In this document: in pieces, positions 45,893 through 53,779 of the stretch | Layout: the number at the start of each line of letters is the position of its first letter | Numbering within the stretch: the first letter of the stretch is position 1 | Assembly (NCBI RefSeq): GCF_030506325.1 | Contig: NZ_CP120683.1 | Coordinates: forward strand, 620,001 to 684,000 | Length of the DNA stretch: 64,000 nucleotides | DNA from: Tunicatimonas pelagia | GTDB lineage: Bacteria > Bacteroidota > Bacteroidia > Cytophagales > Cyclobacteriaceae | Reading direction: 5' to 3' | Notes under the pieces: generated by a model | Databases searched by the model: none | The model's input: the letters and a program-made list of their open reading frames with translations, nothing else | Told to the model about the DNA's origin: nothing | Translations under genes and position numbers: made by a program

Positions 45893-46342
45893 TTAGTACT
45901 GTTTTTGTAGGTAGGCAATCTCCCGCAGATTACTCCTAAATGTGATCACGACGAACAGCAAAAAAACTATTTGCGAAACAATCATCCAGTCAGTGAATAA
46001 AATCGGCCAAATCTCTAATGCAGGCTGGGACGATAAAATTGGTAGCAAGATACTGTTGTGAAATACGTCTACTACGATGATAATTACCGTTAACCATACC
46101 CCTATTCTTGGACGAAGAATAAGCAGTACGGCCGCCACCGGGTCTAGGAAGGTGAGGCTATCCCAAAATACTACTGAGAAAAATGGGCTATTGTACTCCT
46201 CTGAGAAAAATCCGTGACGCATCACCCAATACACATGGGTAGAAGTACCACCGAGCATGGTAGCACATTGGATTATTAGAATGAGCTTAGTCTTACTTGG
46301 TAGTTGAATAAAAGAATATGCGATAGACAAGATATAATACAA
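45893..46342 (-). CDS. Small integral membrane protein, unknown
   Basis: A 149-residue hydrophobic protein with about four membrane helices: TKLILIIQCATMLGGTST, FLDPVAAVLLILRPRIGVWL, VWLTVIIIVVDVFHNSILL and WMIVSQIVFLLFVVITF. The last is followed by a short basic/aromatic tail (LREIAYLQKQY). I do not recognise a family. A conserved His/Asp pair (VVDVFHN) in the third helix is the only notable polar feature. It is 8 bp downstream of the hicA stop in the same direction, so it may be read with the HicBA operon. Confidence 0.6.
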   Translation of the reverse strand: MYYILSIAYSFIQLPSKTKLILIIQCATMLGGTSTHVYWVMRHGFFSEEYNSPFFSVVFWDSLTFLDPVAAVLLILRPRIGVWLTVIIIVVDVFHNSILLPILSSQPALEIWPILFTDWMIVSQIVFLLFVVITFRSNLREIAYLQKQY

Positions 46343-46350
46343 GTTATACC

Positions 46351-46539
46351 TTACTTTAACCCAGCCTGTTTCAGAATACTATTTTCAGTGCCTTTCGCTA
46401 AGTCTTTATTAGAACCATGGTCAGGAACTGTAACTCTTCCTAGTTTGGTAGGATGTTTGAATTGACGATGACTGCCTCGCTGAGCCACCTGATACCAACC
46501 GTCTTGCTTTATTAATGTGATGATTTGCTTTACTTTCAT
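46351..46539 (-). CDS. hicA: HicA-family mRNA interferase toxin
   Basis: A 62-residue HicA toxin with the double-stranded-RNA-binding-like fold. MKVKQIITLIKQDGWYQVAQ leads to RGSHRQFKHP, whose H24 is the catalytic His, then VTVPDHGSNKDLAKGTENSI and LKQAGLK. Length and order are typical of free HicA, an RNase that cleaves mRNA until bound by HicB. It overlaps hicB by 4 bp (ATGA type), with the antitoxin gene first. Confidence 0.92.
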   Translation of the reverse strand: MKVKQIITLIKQDGWYQVAQRGSHRQFKHPTKLGRVTVPDHGSNKDLAKGTENSILKQAGLK

Positions 46540-46742
46540 GCTGCTACAGTGACAGCTTCGGTACTAGGCGGGGGTATCTCTATTCCATCTTCCCGCATAC
46601 CTTCCAAGTGAAACTGAACAGCTTCCTTTATATGTGTCCGAACCTCTTCTTTCGTATCTCCTACCGTAATACAGCCGGGAAGGTCTGGTACATAGGCACT
46701 ATAACCAGTATTGGTTTTTTCAATAATTACTAGATAATCCAT
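46536..46742 (-). CDS. hicB: HicB-family antitoxin
   Basis: A 68-residue short HicB: MDYLVIIEKTNTGYSAYVPD leads to LPGCITVGDTKEEVRTHIKE and AVQFHLEGMREDGIEIPPP, the partial RNase-H-like fold that caps HicA. It ends without the C-terminal helix-turn-helix or ribbon-helix-helix found in longer HicB proteins, so autoregulation by this protein alone is not evident. It is the first gene of the pair, 4-bp overlap with hicA. Confidence 0.9.
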   Translation of the reverse strand: MDYLVIIEKTNTGYSAYVPDLPGCITVGDTKEEVRTHIKEAVQFHLEGMREDGIEIPPPSTEAVTVAA

Positions 46743-46856
46743 AACACTCTACTTATGTATGCAGTAATGAATGTAAATCCTACGCAAAATAAACAGTTAT
46801 TGAAAATAGCCAATTAATCTGATAGATTAGCTAGTATTCCTCAATAATTGCCTATC

Positions 46857-47840
46857 TCATATCTCTATTTCGTTAAATTTCATCCACTGGTCAACAGTAT
46901 GTATCCAGTACTTCAGAAATTCTTGGCTAAAAAACTGGTTGGAGAAATCATCAAACCGCTGAATATGAATTCCGGTGTAGTGTAGCCAAATAGCTAAGCC
47001 ACCGTAGGGAATTATTCTTTTCTCTTCTTCCGAAACTGAAATGATAGAATCATAACCTCGATAAAAAGCAGCTCTTTTACTATTGAAAGTTTCTTTATTG
47101 GGTTCGTTTCTAAAGAGAATCATCAGGGCATACGCCATATCCAACCAGAGCCAGCCATTGCCGCAGTTATCAAAGTCGAAAATTGTAATTTCAGAATTGT
47201 CTTTAATTTTCATGTTTTCGTACCATAAATCGAGATGAATTACTCCGTACCTCAGCGCACTTTGTTCGGCTTTTTCAAATTCTGAGGAAATAACAGAGCT
47301 GGCTCGTTCAAAGTATTGCATTTCAGCGGAAGGCCCAGAAAAATGGCCTTTTGCTAGCTGAAACGCCCAATTAACTAGCGAATTGGCATCGTAACGCTTT
47401 CTATTAATGGTTCTATTAATCGTCAGTTGGTGCATCTTTGCCATCGTTGCTCCTAGTTGAAAGGAAGCCGGTTCCGATGGGTTTCGGATAGATTTACCTT
47501 CAGCGAAGGTGAACAGAACCGCAAAACGCTCTCCTTCTAATGCTTTTATGCAATTAATGTAATGATTATCGCGGTTTTTGATCGGGTATGATACTGAAAT
47601 ACCATTTTCCTTCAGATACTCTAATAATGCTAGCTCTTCTTTGATCTCGTCTTCTGTCCGCCAATGCAAGTAGTAGACTCTTAGGACAAATTTCTTATCA
47701 GAAGTAGTGATCAGGTAGCTGTGGTTAATACCTGTTTTTAGTACTCGGCAAGTTGTATTCTTATCAAATCCGTAGCGTTCACTAACAAATTCTGCCAGAT
47801 ATTCTGATGAGATGATTGTACTGATTGCGGGAGCGTACAT
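46857..47840 (-). CDS. Aminoglycoside phosphotransferase/choline kinase-like protein
   Basis: A 327-residue protein-kinase-fold small-molecule phosphotransferase. Visible motifs: the N-lobe Lys strand DKKFVLRVYY, the catalytic loop VIHLDLWYENMKI (Brenner motif with HLD instead of HGD), and the metal-binding IFDFDNCGNGW, followed by LDMAYALMILFR. The N-lobe start GINHSYLITTSD is like homoserine-kinase/thiamine-kinase members (ThrB2/SrkA type). The substrate is not evident; resistance to aminoglycosides should not be assumed. It stands between the HicBA pair and a broken hicA. Confidence 0.85.
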   Translation of the reverse strand: MYAPAISTIISSEYLAEFVSERYGFDKNTTCRVLKTGINHSYLITTSDKKFVLRVYYLHWRTEDEIKEELALLEYLKENGISVSYPIKNRDNHYINCIKALEGERFAVLFTFAEGKSIRNPSEPASFQLGATMAKMHQLTINRTINRKRYDANSLVNWAFQLAKGHFSGPSAEMQYFERASSVISSEFEKAEQSALRYGVIHLDLWYENMKIKDNSEITIFDFDNCGNGWLWLDMAYALMILFRNEPNKETFNSKRAAFYRGYDSIISVSEEEKRIIPYGGLAIWLHYTGIHIQRFDDFSNQFFSQEFLKYWIHTVDQWMKFNEIEI

Positions 47841-47861
47841 TATAGTAGCTAATAAGTGTTA

Positions 47862-48086
47862 TCATTTATTCAGATAAACTAGTATGCTATGTCCTGCTCT
47901 ACTTACGCTTTGGATATTTACTAGTTTAGATATTTTCGGATGCGCCCAAGTGTGATGGCTTCCGCTTATCCGAGCTAACTCGAGATCAGCCCCCTCAATT
48001 AACGGTATGAAATCGTTGAAAGAAGTATTTTTAGGGCTATCCAAAATCTTGCGTAAGAGCTTAGCATTTTCTCATGAGCAGTTCAT
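47862..48086 (-). pseudogene. Degenerate HicA-like toxin gene
   Basis: Reading from ATG at 48086 gives M-N-C-S, a TGA stop at codon 5, then ENAKLLRKILDSPKNTSFND followed by FIPLIEGADLELARISGSHH and AHPKISKLVNIQ. This follows the larger HicA type (catalytic His in GSHH). After NIQ the frame loses the usual GxAKPYQIxxFL ending and stops at 47862. The in-frame stop and the diverged end make it a relic, unless a TTG at 48044 starts a shortened 60-residue form. There is no HicB partner next to it. Confidence 0.7.
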
Positions 48087-48092
48087 TATAAA

Positions 48093-49196
48093 TCAACCTG
48101 CATCCTTCACACAGCGAAAACCGAGGTGTTCTTGGCCGGAATCTACCGCAGTAGCCATGCGGGCGGAGGGGCGGTAGTTGGAGCAGTACTGATCACTGCA
48201 CAGGTAAGAACCACCTTTAATTACTCGTTTGGGAGTGTACGGTTCCTGAGGATCGTAGCTTTGATTAGGTCCGGTAGGGTTGCGGCACACGGTGATCTTG
48301 CTCTGTTGAGCGTGGGTATCAGGACGGTACCAATCGGAGCTCCACTCCCACACATTGCCAATAATATCGTATAAACCGTAATCGTTAGGTGGAAAGCTTT
48401 TAACGGGCGACGCACTAGCAAAGCCATCGGTACTCACGTTGTTATGCGGAAAATCACCCTGAAAAAAGTTAGCTAAATATTTACCGGAAGGAGTTAGTTC
48501 ATCGCCCCAGGCAAAGGCTTGTCCAGTGGTTCCTCCCTGAGCCGCAAACTCGTACTCGGCTTCGGTAGGTAATCGTTTACCAGCCCACTGAGCGTAAGCC
48601 TGAGCATCTTCGTAGGCAATGTGGGTAACCGGGAAATTATCTTTTCCTTCAATAGAGCTACCTGGCCCTTTAGGGTACCGCCAATTTGCTCCAATCTTCC
48701 ACGACCACCACTGCGAATAATCGTGCAGTGGCACTGCCTGACTGGGCGGATCAAAAATTAACGAACCCGGTTGCAGCACTTCGTCTGCTGGTTTAGGAGT
48801 ACCAGGCGGTAACTGCTTTTTCATTTCTTCCCAGTCAATTGGTCGCTCAGCTACGGTTACGTACCCAGTTGCTTCGGTAAACTTTCTAAATTCAGCATTA
48901 GTCACTTCATGCGTGTCCATCCAGTAGCCTGATACTTCTACCGAATACGCTGGCCCTTCTATATCAGTAGCCGTCTCATGATCGCTGCCCATGGTGAACT
49001 GCCCTCCCGGAATCCACACCATGCCTTCGGGAGCTTCTCCGGCGGGCTTGGCTGAAATTAGAATGCTAGTTGACGGGGAAGAAGAATTTTCGGCAGTGGG
49101 TTTTGTCTCGGCAGCTGATTTGCTGTCTTGGTTAGTGTTCTGACAAGATAGAAGGCCAAAGCCTAACAAGGATACGAGTAAGGTATGTAGTTTCAT
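48093..49196 (-). CDS. Formylglycine-generating enzyme (SUMF1) family lipoprotein
   Basis: A 367-residue lipoprotein (signal ending GFGLLSC) with a complete FGE-sulfatase domain. EGMVWIPGGQFTMGSDHETA opens the domain. Next come WMDTHEVTNAEFRKFTEATGY, RLPTEAEYEFAAQGG and GLYDIIGNVWEWSSDWY, ending in KGGSYLCSDQYCSNYRPSAR and LGFRC. C333 and C338 have the spacing of the copper-binding catalytic pair of true FGEs (C336/C341 in the human enzyme), which most bacterial FGE-like proteins lack. It could convert Cys of a sulfatase to formylglycine in the periplasm, but no sulfatase gene lies in the window. A Ser/Thr-rich linker separates lipid anchor and domain. Confidence 0.85.
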   Translation of the reverse strand: MKLHTLLVSLLGFGLLSCQNTNQDSKSAAETKPTAENSSSPSTSILISAKPAGEAPEGMVWIPGGQFTMGSDHETATDIEGPAYSVEVSGYWMDTHEVTNAEFRKFTEATGYVTVAERPIDWEEMKKQLPPGTPKPADEVLQPGSLIFDPPSQAVPLHDYSQWWSWKIGANWRYPKGPGSSIEGKDNFPVTHIAYEDAQAYAQWAGKRLPTEAEYEFAAQGGTTGQAFAWGDELTPSGKYLANFFQGDFPHNNVSTDGFASASPVKSFPPNDYGLYDIIGNVWEWSSDWYRPDTHAQQSKITVCRNPTGPNQSYDPQEPYTPKRVIKGGSYLCSDQYCSNYRPSARMATAVDSGQEHLGFRCVKDAG

Positions 49197-49481
49197 TACT
49201 GGTTGTTTTGGATAGTACCAATTCGCAAGGTACTTAACACTAATTGATTACTCTGATAAGATACTGATGCAACACCGATTGCTAGAAAAAGCGTTCAACA
49301 TTGGATAGTTAAGAAGTCCTCATTTACAGTGCTTTCATTTTAGATGACCAAGAAATATATGCTAAACGTATCTGTATTATACTCTTTTTCCACTAGGAAA
49401 TCCTAATTTTATTGCCAGTCACATTCCTTTTAGTATATTTAAGTTTAACTATTGCATACTATTGCAATCAATCTTATCACT

Positions 49482-50564
49482 ATGGATTTCAAAGATGAAA
49501 TAATTCAACTCGGGGAACGAGTGGAAAAAATGCGTCCTAACCTCTCTACCGAGGAAGCAACAAAGAATGCTTTAATTATGCCATTCATAAATTCACTAGG
49601 CTATGATGTTTTCAATCCAATGGAAGTAGTTCCTGAATTTGTCGCTGATATAGGAATAAAAAAAGGTGAGAAAGTAGACTACGCTATTATGAAGAACTAT
49701 CAGCCTATCATCTTGATAGAATGTAAGACCATTGATACTGTACTAGACCCCCACAGTACTCAGCTTTTCAGATATTTTCATACGACAAAAGCAAAGTTCG
49801 CAATCCTTACTAACGGAAAGGAATACAAACTCTACACTGATCTAGTTGACACTAATAAAATGGATGAGAAGCCATTCTTAATATTTGATATTACTAAGAT
49901 TAAGGACAGTACTCTTGAAGAATTGAAGAAATTTCATAAGTCATACTTTAACATAGAAGAAATCGTCAGCACAGCTAGCGAACTCAAATATACCAATGAA
50001 CTTAAAGCATTGATGAATGCTGAATTAAGAAATCCTTCAGAACCTTTTGTAAAATACTTTGTCGCCCAAATCTACTCTGGTAGAGCTACGGAAAAAGTAA
50101 TACACCAATTCACGACTATAGTTAAAAAATCGCTTAATCAGTGGATTAATGAAATAATTAGTGAAAAGTTTCAATCTGCTTTGGATAAGGAAAAGAGCGA
50201 AGCTGAAGATACGGAAGAATCATCTGAAGTAGTAGTTCCAGAAGATAACAGAAATGATATACAAACTACGGAAGAAGAAATGGAAGGCTTTTACATTATT
50301 AAAGCAATCCTACGTGAGAAAGTAGATGTAGATAGGATACATTACCGAGATACGAAAAGCTACTTTGGGGTTTTACTTGATGATAACAATCGCAAACCTC
50401 TTTGCAGGTTGAGATTTAATGCTCAAAGTGTCAAATATCTGGGGGTCTTCGACCAAAACAAGAATGAAACTAAAGAGTCAATCGATACTGTAGATGATAT
50501 TTACAAGTTTCGGAACGCACTACTTGGAACATTAGAAAGCTATTTGAATAGTGAAGATAGTTGA
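49482..50564 (+). CDS. Standalone type I restriction HsdR N-terminal-like nuclease
   Basis: A 360-residue protein with an HsdR N-terminal-like PD-(D/E)xK domain. ATKNALIMPFINSLGYDVFN leads to VPEFVADIGIKKGEKVDYAI then IILIECKTI. D67, E80 and K82 form the nuclease triad, counting from the ATG at 49482, which I prefer to an upstream TTG. LTNGKEYKLYTDL and KPFLIFDI follow. The C-terminal half (residues about 200-350) has a charged linker (ESSEVVVPED) and a small domain with YFGVLLDDNNRKPLCRLRFN. There is no helicase, specificity or methylase gene nearby, so it is not a full type I system. A defence or DNA-repair role is possible but unproven. Confidence 0.8.
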   Translation: MDFKDEIIQLGERVEKMRPNLSTEEATKNALIMPFINSLGYDVFNPMEVVPEFVADIGIKKGEKVDYAIMKNYQPIILIECKTIDTVLDPHSTQLFRYFHTTKAKFAILTNGKEYKLYTDLVDTNKMDEKPFLIFDITKIKDSTLEELKKFHKSYFNIEEIVSTASELKYTNELKALMNAELRNPSEPFVKYFVAQIYSGRATEKVIHQFTTIVKKSLNQWINEIISEKFQSALDKEKSEAEDTEESSEVVVPEDNRNDIQTTEEEMEGFYIIKAILREKVDVDRIHYRDTKSYFGVLLDDNNRKPLCRLRFNAQSVKYLGVFDQNKNETKESIDTVDDIYKFRNALLGTLESYLNSEDS

Positions 50565-50592
50565 CTATTGTTTCATTGCAAGCAAAAGCTTT

Positions 50593-51579
50593 CTATAATG
50601 CTACCCACCCTCCAGTACGACTCGATTCAAATAAGGCATCGAGCACGCGCATGTTCTTTACCGCATCGGTTGGAGGTGTAGGCACGGTAGTATCTTCACG
50701 AATAGCCCGGGCAAACGCTTCAAACTCAGCAATGTACTGGTCTGTGGGGCTAAGCTTAACCTCCCTCGTGCCTATGCTGGTAGTCACTGTCACCCTCGCC
50801 GCTACATCTGCCGGAGTGTTAAACGGAATCTCGATAGAAATCACTCCACCACTACCGTGTACCGTAACCTGCTGATAGGGAAAAGTCTGCGTACCCACCG
50901 TAAACTGCGCCCGCGCTTCGCCAAAGTCTAACGTGCCCGAAGACAGTATGTCCGTCTTAAAATCAGCATGTTCAGTAAGTAAGCTTAGCACTCGCTGGGG
51001 TTCAGCTTGCAATAAAAACCGGCTAACCGATATCGCGTAGCAACCAATATCGTACAGTGCCCCACCGCCTTTATCCGACTGATTACGAATGTTATTAGCA
51101 TCAGCGTTGGTGTACCCAAAAAACGTTTGCACCAACTGCACGTTGCCAATCTCCCGCATCCGAATTAACTCCAAAGCGTGCTGCCACTGCGGATGAAAGC
51201 GGTACATAAAGGCCTCCATAACCTTCACGCCCTTTGCTTCGGCATACTCTACCGCTTCCTGAGCCTCCTGTGCGGATAGAGCAATGGGCTTTTCGCACAA
51301 AATGTGTTTCCCAGCATCAGCGGCTTTCTTTATCCATTCGGCATGAACATGATTAGGTAACGGAATGTACAATGCTTCAATAGCTTCATCGGCTAATAAT
51401 TCTTCGTAGGAACCGTAAGCATTTGTAATTCCGTAGGCATCGGCAGCCTCCTGCGATCGCTCTAATGAACGGGAAGCAATACCCTGCCACTTAATAAGCG
51501 GGGACTTGGCCGTAGGAATGGCAATTTTTTTCTTAAAGAAACCGGATACTCCGAGTACCCCAAATTTAACTACTTGCAT
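50593..51579 (-). CDS. Gfo/Idh/MocA family oxidoreductase (cytoplasmic)
   Basis: A 328-residue NAD(P)-dependent oxidoreductase without a signal peptide. The Rossmann start is VKFGVLGVSGFFKKKIAIPT. Y-I-P-L-P-N-H-V-H-A-E-W then the EKP motif in HILCEKPIALS are typical. MEAFMYRFHPQWQHALELIR and GGALYDIGCYAISVSRFLLQ follow, as in dihydrodiol-dehydrogenase/glucose-fructose-oxidoreductase-like members. It probably oxidises a sugar or related polyol. The gene diverges from the esterase gene at 51691, with an inverted repeat between the starts, and is convergent with the nuclease gene 28 bp away. Confidence 0.9.
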   Translation of the reverse strand: MQVVKFGVLGVSGFFKKKIAIPTAKSPLIKWQGIASRSLERSQEAADAYGITNAYGSYEELLADEAIEALYIPLPNHVHAEWIKKAADAGKHILCEKPIALSAQEAQEAVEYAEAKGVKVMEAFMYRFHPQWQHALELIRMREIGNVQLVQTFFGYTNADANNIRNQSDKGGGALYDIGCYAISVSRFLLQAEPQRVLSLLTEHADFKTDILSSGTLDFGEARAQFTVGTQTFPYQQVTVHGSGGVISIEIPFNTPADVAARVTVTTSIGTREVKLSPTDQYIAEFEAFARAIREDTTVPTPPTDAVKNMRVLDALFESSRTGGWVAL

Positions 51580-51590
51580 AGATTCAATGT

Positions 51591-51646
51591 GTTATGGTGT
51601 TGAAATTAACGTAAAACTCCTACAGAAAGAAGTATAACACCATAAC
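51591..51646. repeat. 11-bp inverted repeat between divergent genes
   Basis: GTTATGGTGTT (51591-51601) and AACACCATAAC (51636-51646) are perfect inverted copies 34 bp apart, starting about 12 bp upstream of the oxidoreductase start. The right arm merges into TAACGCTTCGCACC (51643-51656), a word that recurs with one change at 52429. It could be an operator or a dispersed repeat. Confidence 0.6.
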
Positions 51647-51690
51647 GCTTCGCACCGTAATACACTTTATATTTTCTAAGTTATCGCACT

Positions 51691-52341
51691 ATGTCACTAC
51701 ACTATATTAGTCAAAAGCCTCGCGCGGCCTCCAAAAACCCACCACTGATAGTATTATTGCACGGTTTAGGAAGTAATGAGCGCGATTTGTTCTCATTTGC
51801 CCCCTACCTAGATCCTCGCTATTTGGTTGTCAGCGTGCAAGCTCCCTTGCCCTACGGCCACGGCGGCTATGCCTGGTTTACTATTGATTTTTCTAAAGGC
51901 GTTCCTCAACCGAATGTAGAACAAGTGAAAGAAGCTCGTCAGCAGTTCACGCAGTTTCTAGACGAAATTATACAAAAGTTCCAGCCTAACCCGAATCATG
52001 TTTACCTAGTCGGCTTTAGCCAAGGTGCCATGATGAGCTACGCCACTGCTCTGGCTACTCCGGAAAAGATAACGGGGCTAGTGGCCATGAGCGGATATAT
52101 TCTCAACGAGACTACACCTCAAGAAGCAATTACAACTATCCATCAGCAGCTAAAAATATTGGCGACCCACGGTACCAATGATGCGGTGCTACCGATTTTC
52201 TTGGGACGTTCAGCGGCCGATTATCTTCAGCAACAGCAATTCAACTATGAGTTTAAAGAATACGCTATGGGGCACGAGGTAAATCAATCTTGTTTCGCTG
52301 ATGTGAAACAGTGGTTAGATCAGCAGGTAGGGGATTTATAA
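51691..52341 (+). CDS. Phospholipase/carboxylesterase family alpha/beta hydrolase
   Basis: A 216-residue cytoplasmic serine hydrolase of the YpfH/acyl-protein-thioesterase-like group. LIVLLHGLGSNERDLFSFAP carries the oxyanion HG. The nucleophile is S110 in LVGFSQGAMMSY, the acid D164 in THGTNDAVLPIF, and the base H195 in AMGHEV. APLPYGHGGYAWF is the usual substrate-lid strand. Length is typical. The natural ester substrate is unknown. It diverges from the oxidoreductase gene and is flanked on both sides by related word-like repeats. Confidence 0.9.
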   Translation: MSLHYISQKPRAASKNPPLIVLLHGLGSNERDLFSFAPYLDPRYLVVSVQAPLPYGHGGYAWFTIDFSKGVPQPNVEQVKEARQQFTQFLDEIIQKFQPNPNHVYLVGFSQGAMMSYATALATPEKITGLVAMSGYILNETTPQEAITTIHQQLKILATHGTNDAVLPIFLGRSAADYLQQQQFNYEFKEYAMGHEVNQSCFADVKQWLDQQVGDL

Positions 52342-52428
52342 TGTATTCAGGTATTATTGTGCGAGTTGTTATAGTGTTTTAGTGCTTTAGTGTTCGGGTG
52401 TTCAAAGTTAACCTCGTCATGAATACTC

Positions 52429-52442
52429 TAACACTTCGCACC
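52429..52442. repeat. Second copy of TAACxCTTCGCACC word
   Basis: TAACACTTCGCACC here matches TAACGCTTCGCACC at 51643-51656 in 13 of 14 bases. The rest of the spacer (52360-52450) is made of GTGTTTTAGTGCTTTAGTGTT-like words, again echoing the upstream spacer, so the esterase gene sits between two members of one repeat family. Confidence 0.6.
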
Positions 52443-52450
52443 TGAACACG

Positions 52451-53536
52451 TCATGTATAATCTTCTCCTTTCTGCTCTTCGGCTTCCTTCATAATATGCT
52501 TCAACTGTTCTACTTCTGACTTCGGACAAATTAACAGCACGTCGGGGCTATCGGCTACCAAGTAGTCGTGCAGGCTATGGACGATAATTAATTTTCCGTC
52601 GGTACTTTTAATAAAACAATTCTTACTTTGGATAGAAAGAGCATTGGCTTCTATGGTGTTTTCTCCGTTCCCCAATGTTTTTAATGAGAACAGCGCGTGC
52701 CAGGAGTCAATTGCTGACCAGTCGAAATTGCCCAGCAGTACGTAGTGATTATTAGTTTTTTCCAAAATACCGTAGCTAAGTGCCGTATTTTTGCACTGCG
52801 AATAAGCATTTTTTAAAAAAAGAGATTCGTCATCAGTACCATATTGCTGCACGCCACCCGAAAATACTTCCGCCACCTCGGGAAGGTGCGTTTCTACTGC
52901 TTCAATAATCGCGTTTACGTGCCAAACGTAGATATCGGTGTTCCACACAAAATCGCCACTATTAACAAATAAGTTAGCTAGCTCAATTTGAGGTTTATCA
53001 GTAAGCGTTTTTATTTTTTTGATGGATCCGCTACTGTTGTAATGGTACTGAATATAGCGATAGCGCGTTTCAGGCTTAGAGGGCTTGATGCCTATAACCA
53101 GTAATTTTTTCGGATCAGCCGCTGCTGTTTCCAAGGCTTTGCCCATGTCTCGCAAGAAAGCAATCTCGCCAAAAATAGCGTGATCAGCAGGCATCATGGT
53201 AATAACAGTAGAAGAATCTAACTGCCGGATTTTATAGGCAGCGTACGCGGCACAAACTGCCGCCCCCCGGTTAGTAGGTTCAATAAGAATCTGCTGCTTG
53301 GGTAGTTGGGGAAGCTGCTCCCTCACTAAATTAGCGTAAGGCTCAGTGGTAGCTACCATAATTCTTTTTTCGTCGCAAAGAGCCGTACACCGTTCATAGG
53401 TCAGTTGAAGTAACGACTTTCCGGTACCTAGTAAATCTAAAAATGGCTTAGGCGTATTTTTGCGGCTAAACGGCCAGAAGTCTGACGTGGCATGACTGCC
53501 CGTAGTGATAACCACAAAATTGTTATTCCTTGCCAT
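52451..53536 (-). CDS. Mannose-1-phosphate guanylyltransferase
   Basis: A 361-residue nucleotidyltransferase that makes GDP-mannose from mannose-1-phosphate and GTP for surface polysaccharides. The N-terminal part has FWPFSRKNTPKPFLDLLGTG (the family SxxxxPKQF-type signature with KPFL), then LIEPTNRGAAVCAAYAAYKI and MMPADHAIF. Later parts include VNSGDFVWNTDIYVW, GNFDWSAIDSWHALF and the C-terminal HDYLVADSPDVLLICPK. I start at Met22 of the longest frame (MARNNNFVVITTG), where the Rossmann strand begins. The gene diverges from recQ, with 243 bp between the starts. Confidence 0.92.
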   Translation of the reverse strand: MARNNNFVVITTGSHATSDFWPFSRKNTPKPFLDLLGTGKSLLQLTYERCTALCDEKRIMVATTEPYANLVREQLPQLPKQQILIEPTNRGAAVCAAYAAYKIRQLDSSTVITMMPADHAIFGEIAFLRDMGKALETAAADPKKLLVIGIKPSKPETRYRYIQYHYNSSGSIKKIKTLTDKPQIELANLFVNSGDFVWNTDIYVWHVNAIIEAVETHLPEVAEVFSGGVQQYGTDDESLFLKNAYSQCKNTALSYGILEKTNNHYVLLGNFDWSAIDSWHALFSLKTLGNGENTIEANALSIQSKNCFIKSTDGKLIIVHSLHDYLVADSPDVLLICPKSEVEQLKHIMKEAEEQKGEDYT

Positions 53537-53779
53537 AATAAAGTATAAACTCCCACTGTTTTGGCTAGCGAATATAACTTTCGGCAGTGCAGAAAGCAAC
53601 CCTTTGCGCTTTCCTTACCAAGATTTTTGTTTGAAAATTTTTTAACAAAAGAACAAATTCACTATATATTTTGTAATGATTCGGCAAACTATTATCTTCA
53701 AAAAAGTATTAATTTCCAGAAAGACCAACGGTCGAGAATGGCGTTGGTTTTTTTACGTAACTTACCTACTTACTTACTA

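Noticed and set aside
53561-53779. 73-codon N-terminal extension of RecQ
   Set aside because: It is AT-rich leader sequence; RecQ proteins begin where the ATG at 53780 starts.
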